Shown: piece by piece, positions 21,801-29,082 of the stretch | Numbering within the stretch: position 1 is the stretch's first letter | Layout of the letters: the number at the start of each line of letters is the position of its first letter | NCBI GenBank assembly: GCA_029572935.1 | Contig: JAKQHM010000040.1 | Location: 62,001 to 126,000 of the forward strand | Direction of reading: 5' to 3' | DNA: 64,000 nt | DNA from: Bacteroidota bacterium | Lineage (GTDB): Bacteria > Bacteroidota > Bacteroidia > Chitinophagales > Saprospiraceae | Made by a program: the position numbers and the translations under genes | Notes under the pieces: generated by a model | Told to the model about the DNA's origin: nothing | What the model saw: only the letters and a program-made list of their open reading frames with translations | Databases searched by the model: none

Positions 21801-24800
21801 TTCATCATCCAGTTCCGGAGACAGGGTGTATAAGAAATGCGGGCAGACGATTCCAGGCAGATTGTCTCGTGGAGAAGGTTTGTACAATCAGTCGAAAATT
21901 GACGTGAACCGAGATGGAAATCCGGACGAATTCAGTGAGGCTTGTGGAGATATTCCTTATATTTTCCACAATAAAACGCTTCAGTCTATAACACAGACAG
22001 GTCCAGGATTATTCCAGGTCGTTTACAACATTGTAGTAAGAAATACCGGAGGTACCTCAGGAAACTATGGATTAGTGGATCAACCGTTGTTTGATGATGA
22101 CATAAGTATTCTCAATGCCAACTTTACATCCAATGCCCCTGGAGTTCCTGGTGGAAGTTTGATTGGAAGCGGTCCCTGGACCCTGGCATCCAACCAGGCT
22201 TTGAATTCAGGAAGCAGCCATACGTATGTGTTGACTGTTCAAGTCAGATTGGATTTGAATCCTGGCAGCGGAGGTGATAATGTTTATCGGAAATGTGGAT
22301 TTACCACACCTGGTACACCCAGACAGGGAGAAGGTTTATTTAACCGGTCATTGTTGGATACCAATAATGATGGAAATCCGGATGAGATCAGCGAAGTGTG
22401 CGGGGATATTCCCTATATCACCCATCAGAAGACCGTTCAGAGTGTTACCCAAACCGGACCCAACACCTTCCGAGTTCAGTATAACATCGTGGTCCGTAAC
22501 TTGGGCAGTGTAAGTGGAAGTTATGCACTGGTTGACGAACCGGGATTTGATGATGACCTCAGCATCAATAATGCAAGTTATGTGTCCACGGCACCAGGGT
22601 TCCCAGGTTCCAATCTGGCCGGATCAGGTCCATGGAGTTTGGCTGTCAATCAAATTCTTGCTTCAGGAGCATCACATACATTTACAGTTACGGTGAATGT
22701 TATCTTGGATTTGAATCCGTTGAGTGGTGGGGATAATGTTTATCGTTATTGCGGTAAGTCCACGCCTGGCGTACCAAAGGCCGGTGAAGGATTATTCAAC
22801 CGGTCCTTGCTGGATACAAACAATGATGGGATACCTGAAGAAATCAGTACTGTTTGCGGTGATATTCCTCAGCTAACTCACAGGAAAGAGATCAGCAGTA
22901 TTGTTCCAACCGGTCTGAATACCTACAGGGTAACCTATCGAATTGTGGTGGAAAATCTTGGAGGAATTCCGGGCAACTACAGTTTGACAGATCGGCCGAT
23001 TTTTGATGACGATATTTTGATTAGCAGTGCCAGCTATACAACCAATGTAGTAGGTTTACCCGGAGGAGTGCTTGTCGGCAGCGGACCATGGACGTTAGCC
23101 AGTTTGCAGAATATCGGAGTAGGCGCTACACATACCTATACGCTCACAGTCAACGTGAACCTTGACCTCCGTTCAGCTAGCAGTGGCAACAATGTGTATA
23201 CGCGTTGTGGTCAGACAGCTCAAGGAATTCCTTCTCCCGGAGAAGGTTTATTCAACCGCTCTCTGTTGGATACCAACGGAGATGGCATAGCGGATGAAAT
23301 TCGCGAAGTCTGTGGAGACATTCCCTATATTACTCATCTCAAGACCATCCAAAACATCACATCTACCGGCGTGAACACCTATCGGGTGGATTACCAGGTT
23401 CAGGTGAGAAACACAGGAGGAGCTGCCGGGAATTATTCTTTGGTGGATCAACCGGCTTTTGATGATGACATCAATATTATAAATGCCAGCTACACTTCTG
23501 ATGCCCCATCGAATCCAGGACTTCCACTTGGTGGACCCGGCCCCTGGTTGATAGCCAATAACATTCCTTTAAATGCAGGAAGTGTTCATACTTATACGAT
23601 CAGGGTAAACGTATCCATTGACCTGAGACCTATCAGTGGAGGAGATAATGTTTACACTCGTTGCGGACAAACCACTCCGGGTACACCCAGACAAGGCGAA
23701 GGGCTGTTCAACAGAACTTCTCTCGATGCAAACAACGACGGAACACCGGATGAATTCAGTGAAGTATGCGGTGATCTTCCTTATATCACGCATCAGAAAA
23801 CAGTGCAGAGTGTCACTCAGACCGGCGCCAACACCTTCCGAATTAACTACAACATTGTAGTGCGCAACATTGGTGGAGTAAGCGGAAGTTATGGCTTGAT
23901 CGATGCTCCGGCCTTCGACAACGACCTTGCCATCAACAATGCCAGTTATACCTCCAATGCTTCGGGCTTCCCGGGATCTGTCCTGGCAGGTACAGGACCT
24001 TGGACGCTGGCCACCAATCAGGCTCTTGCGTCCGGCGGTGTCCATACTTATGTACTGACCGTAAATGTAACTCTTGATCTCAGTCCGGCCAGCAGTGGAG
24101 ATAAAGTGTATCGCCGTTGCGGCCAAAGTACTCCGGGTGTACCTACCCCAGGAGAAGGATTATTCAACCGATCCTTGTTGGATGTAAACAACGATGGTAC
24201 TCCGGATGAGATCAGCACAGTTTGTGAAGATCTCCCGCAGCTGACACACAGAAAAGAGTTGAGCAGTATTGTCAATACAGGATTGAATTCATACCGTGTG
24301 ACTTACCGCATTGTGGTGGAGAACAAAGGTGGCGTATCAGGCAGGTATACTTTGACAGACCGTCCGATTTTTGATGACGATATATCGATCAACAGTTCAA
24401 GCTTTACTTCTGATGTAGCTGGCATACCTGGTTCTGCCCTTGCGGGAATTGGGCCTTGGACACTGGCCACACTTCAGAACATTGCAGCCAATGGCGTTCA
24501 CACTTATACCCTTGTGGTAAATGTGACCCTCGACCTGCGACCCGGCAGCAGTGGCAATAATGTTTACACCCGTTGCGGACAGACGCAGCAGGGAATCCCG
24601 TCACCGGCAGAAGGTCTGTTCAACAGATCCTTACTGGATACCAATGGAGACGGTATTGCTGATGAGATCAGAGAGGTCTGTGGAGATCTTCCCTATTTTG
24701 ATCACAGTAAGCAGTTCCTTAGTGCGACCAGGCAATCCAATGGATCCTATAAAGTGAGTTATTCCATTCAGGTTTGCAACCTTGGAGGAGCTTCTGGTAA

Positions 24801-27039
24801 TTACAGTTTAAATGACAGACCGGCATTTGACGATGATGTGAATATCAACAGTGTTTCATTCACGCGAAACTTCAATTTGCCTGGTACCACACTCTCACCG
24901 GTGCCACCGCCAAATGGCTGGGTACTGGCAAATAATCTGTCAATGGCAGCGGGTGGCTGTGATAATTATGTCCTCGAATTTAACATCAGTATCGATCTTT
25001 CGCCGGGTAGCCGTGGTGACAACCAATACAGGGCTTGTGGTTCAAGTAGTATTACACCTAAATCAGGTGAGGGATTATTTAACGAATCTCTCCTTGACCT
25101 GAATCAGGATGGGGTGCCTGATCAAAGGGATACAGCCTGTCGCGATATTCCTTTTATTGTCCACGAGAAGAGATTTATCAGAGCCGATCAGATGCCAGAT
25201 CAGTCCTATAATGTAGAGTATCAAATTCAAGTATGTAACCAGGGGGGTCTTTCTGGTCAGTACGATCTGTATGATAAACCGGATATGGATGACGATGTCA
25301 TCATCAGATCAGTCTCTTATTCCTCTAGTGTTCATGGCAATACAAATTTAAGTCTGCCGGTTCCGGTGCAAGGATGGCAAGTAGCCAATGATGTCTTTTT
25401 GGCACCAAATTCCTGCCATACTTATACGATCAGGTTTAATCTGTCAATAGATTTGGGTCCAGGTACCACAGGAGACAATATTTATCGCAAATGCGGCGAA
25501 TCCAGTCCAGGTATACCTAAAGCAGGAGAAGGACTCTTTAATCTGTCACTCCTTGATCTGGATAATGATGGAATAGCAGAACAACGCGATACTGCCTGCG
25601 CTGATATCGTAACCGGACTGGGAGATTGTGTCTGGAATGATAATAATTACAATGGAATCCAGGACCCTGGAGAAACGGGAGTCAAAGGTGTCCACGTCAA
25701 TCTTTACCGATGCGATGGAACCTGGGTGGCAAAGGATACTACTGACAATATGGGTAAATACTTTTTCTTTGGAATTCCAGGAAACCAGAGCTATTATGTA
25801 GTGTTTGAAAAATCAACTTTGCCTGCTGCTTTTGATTTCACTCGTCAGGATATTGGATCAAACGATGGTCTGGATAGCGATGTCGATGCCAGCGGAAGGG
25901 GGCCATGCCTCTTCCTGCCAGCCGGAAAAGTGGATTCAAGTTATGATGCGGGAGTATTCAAATTGGCGACTATTGGTAATTATGTCTGGCTCGATAAAAA
26001 CGGAAATGGCCTTCAGGATTTTGATGAAGAAGGAGTAAAGGGAGTTCAGGTCACGCTGTTTGATGCGATCACCCGTACCGCTTTGAAAACTGAGACCACA
26101 GATATGACCGGTTATTATTTGATCCGTCAGATCAGACCCGGAAACTATTATCTCAAATTTAATTGGCCTGCATCATTCAGTCCTACACGTTCTAACGCAG
26201 GTAATGATTTACTGGATAGCGATGTGGATGGATCCAATGGGGTTATGACCACTGCAACCACAGAATTGGTTGCAGGTGAGACAGACCTGAGTTGGGACTT
26301 GGGACTGGTGGAATGTGCTTTGATTGGAGGTAGAGTGTTCCTCGATGCCAATGCCGATGGAATCTTTAATACCAACGAGAATGGCATCAATGGTCTGAGA
26401 GTCTATTTGATCGATGTATCTACCGGTAAAGTAGTAAATACATTCACTACCAGGGTAGATCCTGCCACACCTTCCAACGATGGATGGTATGAATTCCCTT
26501 GCGTTTCAACTGGTAACTACTATCTTCAATTTGAGAATATAAGTCAATTGCAGGCGACAAGACCTTATATTGGTACTGACCCAAGCCGCTACTCCTATAT
26601 CACAAATGAAGTGGGTATAAACACCACGCGAATATTTAATCTGAAAGCTGGGGATGTAGTCAGACCCATTAATGGTGGATTTATTGTGAAATCTACTTTG
26701 AGGGGAGCTGCCACACAGGTCGAACCAGGCGGTGTTAACCTTTCAGATCTTGTAGAGATCCTATCGCAGGATGGAGAAGACGAGCTGTTGGATGTATTTC
26801 CTGTCCCGGCTGTCCATGAACTGACACTGCAATACAATCTTAAGAAGGATGGCGAAATTGCCATTATGGTTTTTGGCCAGAACGGACAACTCCTTTTGAA
26901 CCTGAACAATTCTTTGTACAGGACAAAGGGACAAAATGTTGAAAAGCTGGATATCAGTAATTTGCCGACAGGACAATACCTGATACAAATCAGAACTGCT
27001 TCCGGAATTGTGCAGGATAAGTTTACTATCCTGAAGTAA
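15877..27039 (+). CDS. Giant T9SS-secreted multi-repeat surface protein (3720 aa)
   Basis: The ATG at 15877 starts a signal peptide (residues 1-27, ending HNLSA); the frame is open slightly upstream, from a TTG at 15859. Domains in order: a carbohydrate-binding-like region (about 32-175, starting NLVSNPSFENGITGW); a region of unknown type to about 545; alternating PKD-like and SprB modules (about 549-1370); two related 95-aa modules (1375-1568); eleven units of about 152 aa (1573-3245); SdrD_B modules (3249-3605); and a T9SS type A sorting domain (about 3641-3720). Each 152-aa unit carries an acidic loop such as DTNGDGIADE, likely to bind calcium. The likely role is a long surface filament or adhesin, as for SprB-type proteins, but this is inference. 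Confidence 0.85.
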   Translation: MKYLSYLILHAFTVFTVFVFSTHNLSATNCTCPGNLVSNPSFENGITGWSFYNGNFSAGTFGAQCGSYAGHFQHTSGTGGFRQTISGISVGTNLVLTFYGGVHQSSFNQRFGLRYYNSSGSLIGENYVDVNGPLPDMTFYTIYSTVPANTSQIRVDGWTNGDWLKVDQICLTVGGPCEPDNSSAPPFCAPTPVCDSGDFLWSQSINSSDGSAPIRLVCSSLLSYTIPGPYPTSFSSATTIQISDVVSYDGYAGRNSVTQQNERWRLVFIKNGITVATSPYTTDVPDLKTQAYWRGSLGSVTLPNGTDEIRIEHWSVNNNSNCSNGPNSVIPVSVCLKSSPICVDFGSAILSDVNLVKTRQIQNQISCGSEPSRMLYISCLLDNISGGTAGNRKLWKIISGGTFNEYCDGKAYTEFTIQNVELPTYKFNVSLIFSGRTYSAPAGNPHIEGCTSSSSSNWYYYTKLNGSMIGLESLNGAVLSMKLTMAAFQLGTNASLYGVLNNFGASAWLDYSIITHPTSFQLVSGCQADFNMFLTGGNLSSSDAGNCGMICAGNSTQLKAVAAGGKSPYSFVWNLGLGSGDTKTVSPTSNTTYMITATDASGCTSTSQILIKVIPGPTVQAGVDQQTCPGGSVNLNATASGGTSPYTFTWSNNLGTGPNKTVTPTATTNYTVTVTDANGCTASDDVKVTIHPAPGVSITKVDPKCGQSNGSATASGSGGTSPYSYKWNTGASSQTISGLSAGVYSVTLTDAKGCTATSSITLVNTPSPTVNAGVDQNACPGSSFNISASGSGGTAPYTYSWNNGLGSGQNKTVSPGVTTIYIVTVTDANGCTATDDVKITIHPSISASIVKTNAKCGLNNGSATADAIGGTAPFSYLWNNGASSQSISGLAAGVYSVTITDSKGCKANASITINNIDGPIVNAGTDRGTCPGGSVTLTASASAGTSPYSFNWSNNLGSGISKTVSPNITTTYMVTVTDANGCTDTDDVTVTIFPAPNVTIVKVDTKCGLNNGSATASGNGGTAPYSYLWNNGATSSSISGLASGSYSVTLTDANGCKAFNTISVNSSSSPVANAGPDQQICNGESVSFSASANGGTSPYIFDWGPVLGSGPSKTITPSTSTTYVVTVSDANGCTATDNIFILVHPKPMVSISKMDAKCGQNNGAATANGNGGTAPYTYIWNVGATSQSLSGLSVGTYSVTLTDAKGCKAFASVTINSSNGPIANAGPDQSICAGGTVLLSANATGGSAPYSYNWSNNLGTGQTKSINPSMSSNYTVTVTDLNGCTAVDEVYIKVNPTPGLTLGLDRYICAGTSTTLTATASGGTSPYVYTWSNGLGTGQSKTVNPTVNTLYTVTVTDFNQCTRVSSVQVFVTGPCACVADLSVSVGTCNIVNNQYQISGQVSFVNPPSTGTLTITSSAGNSQVFSAPFLSPINYLIGGLNSDGLNRTVTATFSADPQCTKAINYIAPPPCKCTIDNLNLVPGPCNPSDNFYTLSGQVSFNNPPATGNLVIAIQGLGSQTFFPPFGSPISFSIGGLVSDGSTRSVQAYFTTIPECAFTKNYNAPVQCKTGPNITHNKELVSIIQTGPRTFNVNYKIDVRNIGGSVGQYSLSDQPNFDDDIAILGTSYTTLNVPGLPGGALAGFGPWVLANQRSLDPGFVHTYNISVQVRIDLNPGTSGNNIYTRCGQTIPGDPSRGEGLFNESYLDKNGDGITDEVREACGDLPYIVHTKTISSVAQTGARSFRVIYNIRVDNLGGAEGRYGLVDQPNFDDDISILNANYISNAPSFPGGGLTGFGPWTLATNQLLASGGTHNFNVTVNAMIDLTVGSSGNNTYRRCGTSIPGIPQGGEGLFNQSLLDVNNDGQADEIKTACDDIPYITHRKSFVSVVQTGTNTYRVVYRIDVENTGGTTGNYDLIDAPGFDDDIIINSTSYTSNAPGVPGGTLLGFGPWSLASNQSLAANGSHNYFVTVNITLNLSSSSSGDRVYKKCGQTIPGRLSRGEGLYNQSKIDVNRDGNPDEFSEACGDIPYIFHNKTLQSITQTGPGLFQVVYNIVVRNTGGTSGNYGLVDQPLFDDDISILNANFTSNAPGVPGGSLIGSGPWTLASNQALNSGSSHTYVLTVQVRLDLNPGSGGDNVYRKCGFTTPGTPRQGEGLFNRSLLDTNNDGNPDEISEVCGDIPYITHQKTVQSVTQTGPNTFRVQYNIVVRNLGSVSGSYALVDEPGFDDDLSINNASYVSTAPGFPGSNLAGSGPWSLAVNQILASGASHTFTVTVNVILDLNPLSGGDNVYRYCGKSTPGVPKAGEGLFNRSLLDTNNDGIPEEISTVCGDIPQLTHRKEISSIVPTGLNTYRVTYRIVVENLGGIPGNYSLTDRPIFDDDILISSASYTTNVVGLPGGVLVGSGPWTLASLQNIGVGATHTYTLTVNVNLDLRSASSGNNVYTRCGQTAQGIPSPGEGLFNRSLLDTNGDGIADEIREVCGDIPYITHLKTIQNITSTGVNTYRVDYQVQVRNTGGAAGNYSLVDQPAFDDDINIINASYTSDAPSNPGLPLGGPGPWLIANNIPLNAGSVHTYTIRVNVSIDLRPISGGDNVYTRCGQTTPGTPRQGEGLFNRTSLDANNDGTPDEFSEVCGDLPYITHQKTVQSVTQTGANTFRINYNIVVRNIGGVSGSYGLIDAPAFDNDLAINNASYTSNASGFPGSVLAGTGPWTLATNQALASGGVHTYVLTVNVTLDLSPASSGDKVYRRCGQSTPGVPTPGEGLFNRSLLDVNNDGTPDEISTVCEDLPQLTHRKELSSIVNTGLNSYRVTYRIVVENKGGVSGRYTLTDRPIFDDDISINSSSFTSDVAGIPGSALAGIGPWTLATLQNIAANGVHTYTLVVNVTLDLRPGSSGNNVYTRCGQTQQGIPSPAEGLFNRSLLDTNGDGIADEIREVCGDLPYFDHSKQFLSATRQSNGSYKVSYSIQVCNLGGASGNYSLNDRPAFDDDVNINSVSFTRNFNLPGTTLSPVPPPNGWVLANNLSMAAGGCDNYVLEFNISIDLSPGSRGDNQYRACGSSSITPKSGEGLFNESLLDLNQDGVPDQRDTACRDIPFIVHEKRFIRADQMPDQSYNVEYQIQVCNQGGLSGQYDLYDKPDMDDDVIIRSVSYSSSVHGNTNLSLPVPVQGWQVANDVFLAPNSCHTYTIRFNLSIDLGPGTTGDNIYRKCGESSPGIPKAGEGLFNLSLLDLDNDGIAEQRDTACADIVTGLGDCVWNDNNYNGIQDPGETGVKGVHVNLYRCDGTWVAKDTTDNMGKYFFFGIPGNQSYYVVFEKSTLPAAFDFTRQDIGSNDGLDSDVDASGRGPCLFLPAGKVDSSYDAGVFKLATIGNYVWLDKNGNGLQDFDEEGVKGVQVTLFDAITRTALKTETTDMTGYYLIRQIRPGNYYLKFNWPASFSPTRSNAGNDLLDSDVDGSNGVMTTATTELVAGETDLSWDLGLVECALIGGRVFLDANADGIFNTNENGINGLRVYLIDVSTGKVVNTFTTRVDPATPSNDGWYEFPCVSTGNYYLQFENISQLQATRPYIGTDPSRYSYITNEVGINTTRIFNLKAGDVVRPINGGFIVKSTLRGAATQVEPGGVNLSDLVEILSQDGEDELLDVFPVPAVHELTLQYNLKKDGEIAIMVFGQNGQLLLNLNNSLYRTKGQNVEKLDISNLPTGQYLIQIRTASGIVQDKFTILK
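17725..19989 (+). repeat. Tandem array of alternating PKD-like and SprB modules, 453-bp period
   Basis: Module pairs begin at 17725, 18178, 18631, 19084 and 19537, four spacings of exactly 453 bp. Each pair has a PKD-like half (CPGGS...YTVTVTDANGCT) and a SprB half (KCGxxNGSATA...GVYSVTLTDAKGC). The last two PKD-like halves (19537 and 19768) follow each other without a SprB half. Confidence 0.9.
20593..25610 (+). repeat. Eleven tandem 152-aa units, 456-bp period
   Basis: Units begin at 20593, 21052, 21508, 21964, 22420, 22876, 23332, 23788, 24244, 24700 and 25159. Eight consecutive spacings are exactly 456 bp; the first and last are 459. Each unit has the pattern THxK...NTYRVxY...DDD...GPWxLA...HTYxLxVxVxLDL...GEGLFNRSLLDxNxDG...CGDIPYI. 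Confidence 0.92.
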
Positions 27040-27066
27040 TCATCAATTAAAATTTTTTAATAGAAG

Positions 27067-27098
27067 CCGTTGCTTGAAAAAGCAGCGGTTTTTTTTTT
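27067..27098 (+). terminator. Intrinsic terminator after the first giant gene
   Basis: Stem CCGTTGCTT / AAGCAGCGG (one G-T pair) with a GAAA loop and ten T, 27 bp after the stop codon. Confidence 0.85.
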
Positions 27099-28552
27099 CT
27101 GTTGCAAAGAATGTGTTCGGAACTCTGACGGGGATTAAATTATTTTTATTCAGGGATTATCAGGAAATTTTATTCTCTGAAAGATGTTGTTTTGCGTTCG
27201 GGCAAATATCAAATTAGAAGGCCAGTTTTTATTGCCAGTTTTCTGTTGATACTGAACCTCCACTGCGAGGCCGGAAATTTTTCTTTTGAGGTAACTTACT
27301 CCGAAACCTTCGAATTTTAATAATGAATATTCGGGTATCTGTTTTAATTTTAATGGGACTATAATTCTTCAATCGGTTTTGTTGATGGGTAATTTATCCT
27401 GATACCCTCATAACTCTTCTTATGCAATTCCCCATTTAGGTAATTTGGTGTTTTGGAATCAATTTCAATTAGATGGGATTATCCTTATTCCAATCGAGAT
27501 TTTTCTGAGTGAATCAGTTTGAAATGAACTTTCAAGCTGATGGTAGTATTGCATTGGCATTCCGGGTTGATTTTCATTTGACAACATAATTTCTGAGGGC
27601 ATACCTCAGGATAAGCATCCATTGAGCCAATATCATTGGTATGGAAATCAGGGTTGATGTAAAAGCTTCAATAATAAATATATACAGCCTCCAGAATTTT
27701 TATAAACCATTTATGTTTCAAAATATATGATGAATTACATATTTAAAATATATAAAACCAAGAAAATAAAATAGATACAAATTTAAAAAATAAAATATAT
27801 TAAAAAGTTATAATATGTAAATAATGATACTAATATTTGCACTGCGGTTTGAACAAAGCAAAGACATACTGGCAATTTATACCCTAAATAGGTAAAAAGC
27901 AATTGTTGGTATGATTTTTGGTCGATTTGCCTACGAATGAATGAGAAAGGGCAGATTCTCCGTTTGCTGGTTTGAAACCATACTATAATAAAGAATCCCT
28001 CTTTCCCAAAGACAGTTAATACATGGTATTGGGCATTTGTTGCACAGTAAAGGATTTCAGTATAGTGGAGTTCATCATTTGAATTCTTTCGCTATTCTGA
28101 TGTCCTGAAGTACATCTGAATTTCTGTTGCAGCATTTCCTGGTTCATGTAATGAAAAAGTGTTTCTGCCCAAATGGAAGCAGTACAGTATATGTATGTGT
28201 TTGATGGGTCAGGTCACTTTTGAAAGAACTCGTGACAAGGTCGGGTCACCTGGTGGCTTTTTGTCTATGACCTTTTATTGGGTTATTCTCTGCGGAATGT
28301 CTATTCGAAGAGGATAAACAAATGAAGGCCGGCAAAATCCAGTAAGGAATTTGGAATTGTCATGTGGAGATGAATGATTGAGAATGGGTTTGTCACTGAC
28401 GTGACCAGGTTGGAGTATGCAAAATTGCCTGCTTTGTCTTGCTCATTTTTAATTATGGATTTTGCAGAAATGATCATCTACCTTTTTCAGGGGCAGGATG
28501 ATCGTCTGGTTATTGAGGTTAATATTAAATTTATTTTATTAATACTTAAATT
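27099..28552. other. AT-rich non-coding region upstream of the second giant locus
   Basis: About 1.45 kb with no convincing gene. The segment 27700-27850 is almost pure A/T and ends in TAATATTTG, a near-match to a -7 box with one extra base. A short inverted repeat CTGAGG-N5-CCTCAG lies at 27593-27609. The 60-codon frame at 28374-28556 has no recognisable feature. Confidence 0.55.
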
Positions 28553-29032
28553 ATGATGTATTCTACACTTTCAGGAATTGTTGGACTAGCTCTGTTTAAT
28601 GGCCTAATTAATTCCCATTACCACTTCCTTTTTAGAAGCTTGGTTATTGTATTTCTTGCAGTTGTTTTTCCCTTTTCATTAATGGGTCAATTATCAGGAA
28701 CTGTATTTGTAGATAGTAATGGAAACGGCCATTTGGAGGCAAATGAGTTAAGAGTTCATGGAGCACAAATTAAGGTATATAGCTACGATTCCAAGACTAC
28801 ACATTCCCCACTACAGGTTAGTGTTAGAAGCGACCAATTTGGCAACTACCATATTTATCCAAATTCTTATCCTGTCAAGCTGGAGCTGATCTTGGAACCA
28901 AGTCCTTTTCCATTAACTCCTGGTAAAGGATTTATCCAACTTCCGGAAAAAGAATTATATCCATTTCCCGGATTAATCTTCAATCAATCAGGAAAGCACG
29001 ATTTTGCTTTGCCTGTAAATATAAGTTATTAG
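28553..29032 (+). CDS. Small secreted SdrD_B-like protein
   Basis: A 159-aa protein starting at one of two adjacent ATGs (28553 or 28556). A hydrophobic signal segment covers about residues 28-45 and ends FSLMGQ. The rest is a single SdrD_B/Cna-B-like module: SGTVFVDSNGNGHLEANELR, then a strand pattern ending in FALPVNISY. The acidic DSNGNG loop is the usual start of SdrD_B modules in the giant proteins. It has no T9SS sorting domain, so it probably stays in the periplasm or outer membrane. A palindromic terminator separates it from the giant gene that starts 50 bp later. It could be an accessory factor for that protein or a detached module. Confidence 0.6.
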   Translation: MMYSTLSGIVGLALFNGLINSHYHFLFRSLVIVFLAVVFPFSLMGQLSGTVFVDSNGNGHLEANELRVHGAQIKVYSYDSKTTHSPLQVSVRSDQFGNYHIYPNSYPVKLELILEPSPFPLTPGKGFIQLPEKELYPFPGLIFNQSGKHDFALPVNISY

Positions 29033-29045
29033 AAAAAATAAACGG

Positions 29046-29070
29046 TCCATTCAGTACTGAATGGATTTTT
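29046..29070 (+). terminator. Palindromic terminator before the second giant gene
   Basis: TCCATTCAGTACTGAATGGA is a perfect 20-bp palindrome (29046-29065) followed by five T. It lies 13 bp after the small SdrD_B gene and 13 bp before the giant ATG. Confidence 0.75.
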
Positions 29071-29082
29071 CAATTTTAAGGA

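Noticed and set aside
28374-28556. 60-codon frame before the small SdrD_B gene
   Set aside because: No motif, no signal peptide, in an AT-rich region; overlap of 4 bp with the next start is probably chance.
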